Source of the DNA: Campylobacterota bacterium
Lineage (GTDB): Bacteria; Campylobacterota; Campylobacteria; Campylobacterales; Sulfurovaceae
Assembly: GCA_030595845.1 (NCBI GenBank)
Contig: JAUVCL010000123.1
Coordinates: 1 to 5,849, forward strand
DNA: 5,849 nucleotides
Reading direction: 5' to 3'
Shown: positions 5,281 to 5,849 of the stretch, piece after piece
Layout: every line of letters begins with the position of its first letter
How positions within the stretch are numbered: the stretch's first letter is position 1
Position numbers and translations under genes: made by a program
Notes under the pieces: model-generated
What the model saw: only the letters and a program-made list of their open reading frames with translations
Told to the model about the DNA's origin: nothing
Databases searched by the model: none

Positions 5281-5849
5281 CTACCAAAAATATATTTTGG
5301 TTTGAAGATAAATAGTAGGATAGGTAGAAGTGTCAATGATGTAAATACATCGATCACAACTGCTTCTGTGATGTAAACAGAAAGTCCCCAAGTATTACCA
5401 AGGTCTGTTGCCATAAGTGGTATGAACGCACCTATCAGTACAACCACGGAGATCAGTACAGATGATCCTGTTGTGGCCACTGTATTCCTGAGTGCCTGTG
5501 CCCAAACACCATGCCGCTGATATTCTTCCCTGAGTTTGGAGATCATGTAAATACTATAATCCACTCCAAGTCCCATGGCGATACTCAGCGTAACCAAGTT
5601 ACCAAAGTGCAAGTTTCCACTCCAAGTTCCTGTAGAAGTGAAGTATCCTGCAAGCCCGTATTGTGCGAAAAGCGTGATCCCTAAGATTATCATGAGGAAT
5701 CCTGACATTAAAAATGATCTAAGGATCAATGTTGCTACAAGGAAGATAGCCAATGCTGTTCCAAGTGGATTCATGATCCAGTTTTCATATGTTACGTCTC
5801 TAGTAGCTTCTGTAGCTCCTAAGAACCCACCGATACCAGGCATTTCATA
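5274..5849 (-). CDS. RND superfamily (MMPL/HAE3-type) transporter, C-terminal part (5' end outside window)
   Basis: The frame is open through the window edge and its N-terminus is missing; 191 residues are visible. An ATG at 5843 is internal, since the preceding codons (Y, E) stay in frame. There are five hydrophobic segments, near 29-46, 48-68, 82-102, 128-146 and 160-182, fitting the last five helices of the second RND half. The third carries GLGVDYSIYM with the Asp-Tyr pair (D97, Y98), which in MMPL/HAE3 transporters sits in the proton-relay helix. NTVATTGSSVLIS and LGNTWGLSVYITEA are also typical of bacterial MMPL-type proteins. The family exports lipids or other hydrophobic compounds using the proton gradient; the substrate cannot be told from this part. 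A short basic tail, KPKYIFGRK, ends the protein. It is convergent with the hydrolase, 37 nt away. Confidence 0.87.
   Translation of the reverse strand, partial: YEMPGIGGFLGATEATRDVTYENWIMNPLGTALAIFLVATLILRSFLMSGFLMIILGITLFAQYGLAGYFTSTGTWSGNLHFGNLVTLSIAMGLGVDYSIYMISKLREEYQRHGVWAQALRNTVATTGSSVLISVVVLIGAFIPLMATDLGNTWGLSVYITEAVVIDVFTSLTLLPILLFIFKPKYIFGRK

Noticed and set aside
5274..5843. A complete 189-residue membrane protein starting at the ATG at 5843
   Set aside because: The frame stays open to the window edge, and the sequence matches only the C-terminal part of a much longer RND/MMPL transporter, so this ATG is internal.
1..5849. CRISPR arrays, tRNA or rRNA genes, insertion sequences, attachment sites
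   Set aside because: I saw no regularly spaced repeats, no tRNA-like cloverleaf, no transposase and no terminal inverted repeats. The window is almost fully coding core genes.

Overview
The window looks like chromosomal DNA from an epsilonproteobacterium (Campylobacterota), probably near Sulfurovum or Sulfurimonas. The evidence is a frdC-frdA-frdB operon in the Wolinella gene order, a di-heme five-helix cytochrome b, AT-rich DNA, extended -10 promoters without a clear -35, and a MutS2 N-terminus of the epsilonproteobacterial type. The genus is inferred from gene content; I ran no comparison.

Layout. On the minus strand, positions 3866 down to 1 hold a tightly packed transcription unit: frdC, frdA, frdB and the start of a mutS2-like gene. 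The junctions are a 4-nt overlap, an 8-nt overlap and an 8-nt gap, and each start has a Shine-Dalgarno sequence. A 132-bp divergent intergenic region (3867-3998) carries a promoter for each direction and three inverted repeats. On the plus strand lie an adenylate kinase-like gene (3999-4571) and a membrane-anchored SGNH/GDSL hydrolase (4619-5236), closed by a stem-loop terminator. A convergent minus-strand gene follows, the C-terminal third or so of an RND/MMPL-type transporter whose start is outside the window.

Function. FrdCAB would form the membrane-bound quinol:fumarate oxidoreductase. FrdA holds covalent FAD and the dicarboxylate site, FrdB carries three iron-sulfur clusters, and FrdC binds two hemes b and the quinone site. 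In related autotrophs this complex serves anaerobic respiration, the reductive TCA cycle, or both. MutS2 rides on the same transcript with no obvious biochemical link.

This is mostly ordinary core metabolism, and I see no new multi-gene system. The points most worth a second look are: an apparent loss of the E-pathway glutamate in FrdC together with a new buried glutamate; an adenylate kinase-like protein lacking most of the catalytic arginines; palindromes over the frd promoter; and a probable leaderless start for the hydrolase. There is no gene-free stretch longer than 300 bases.
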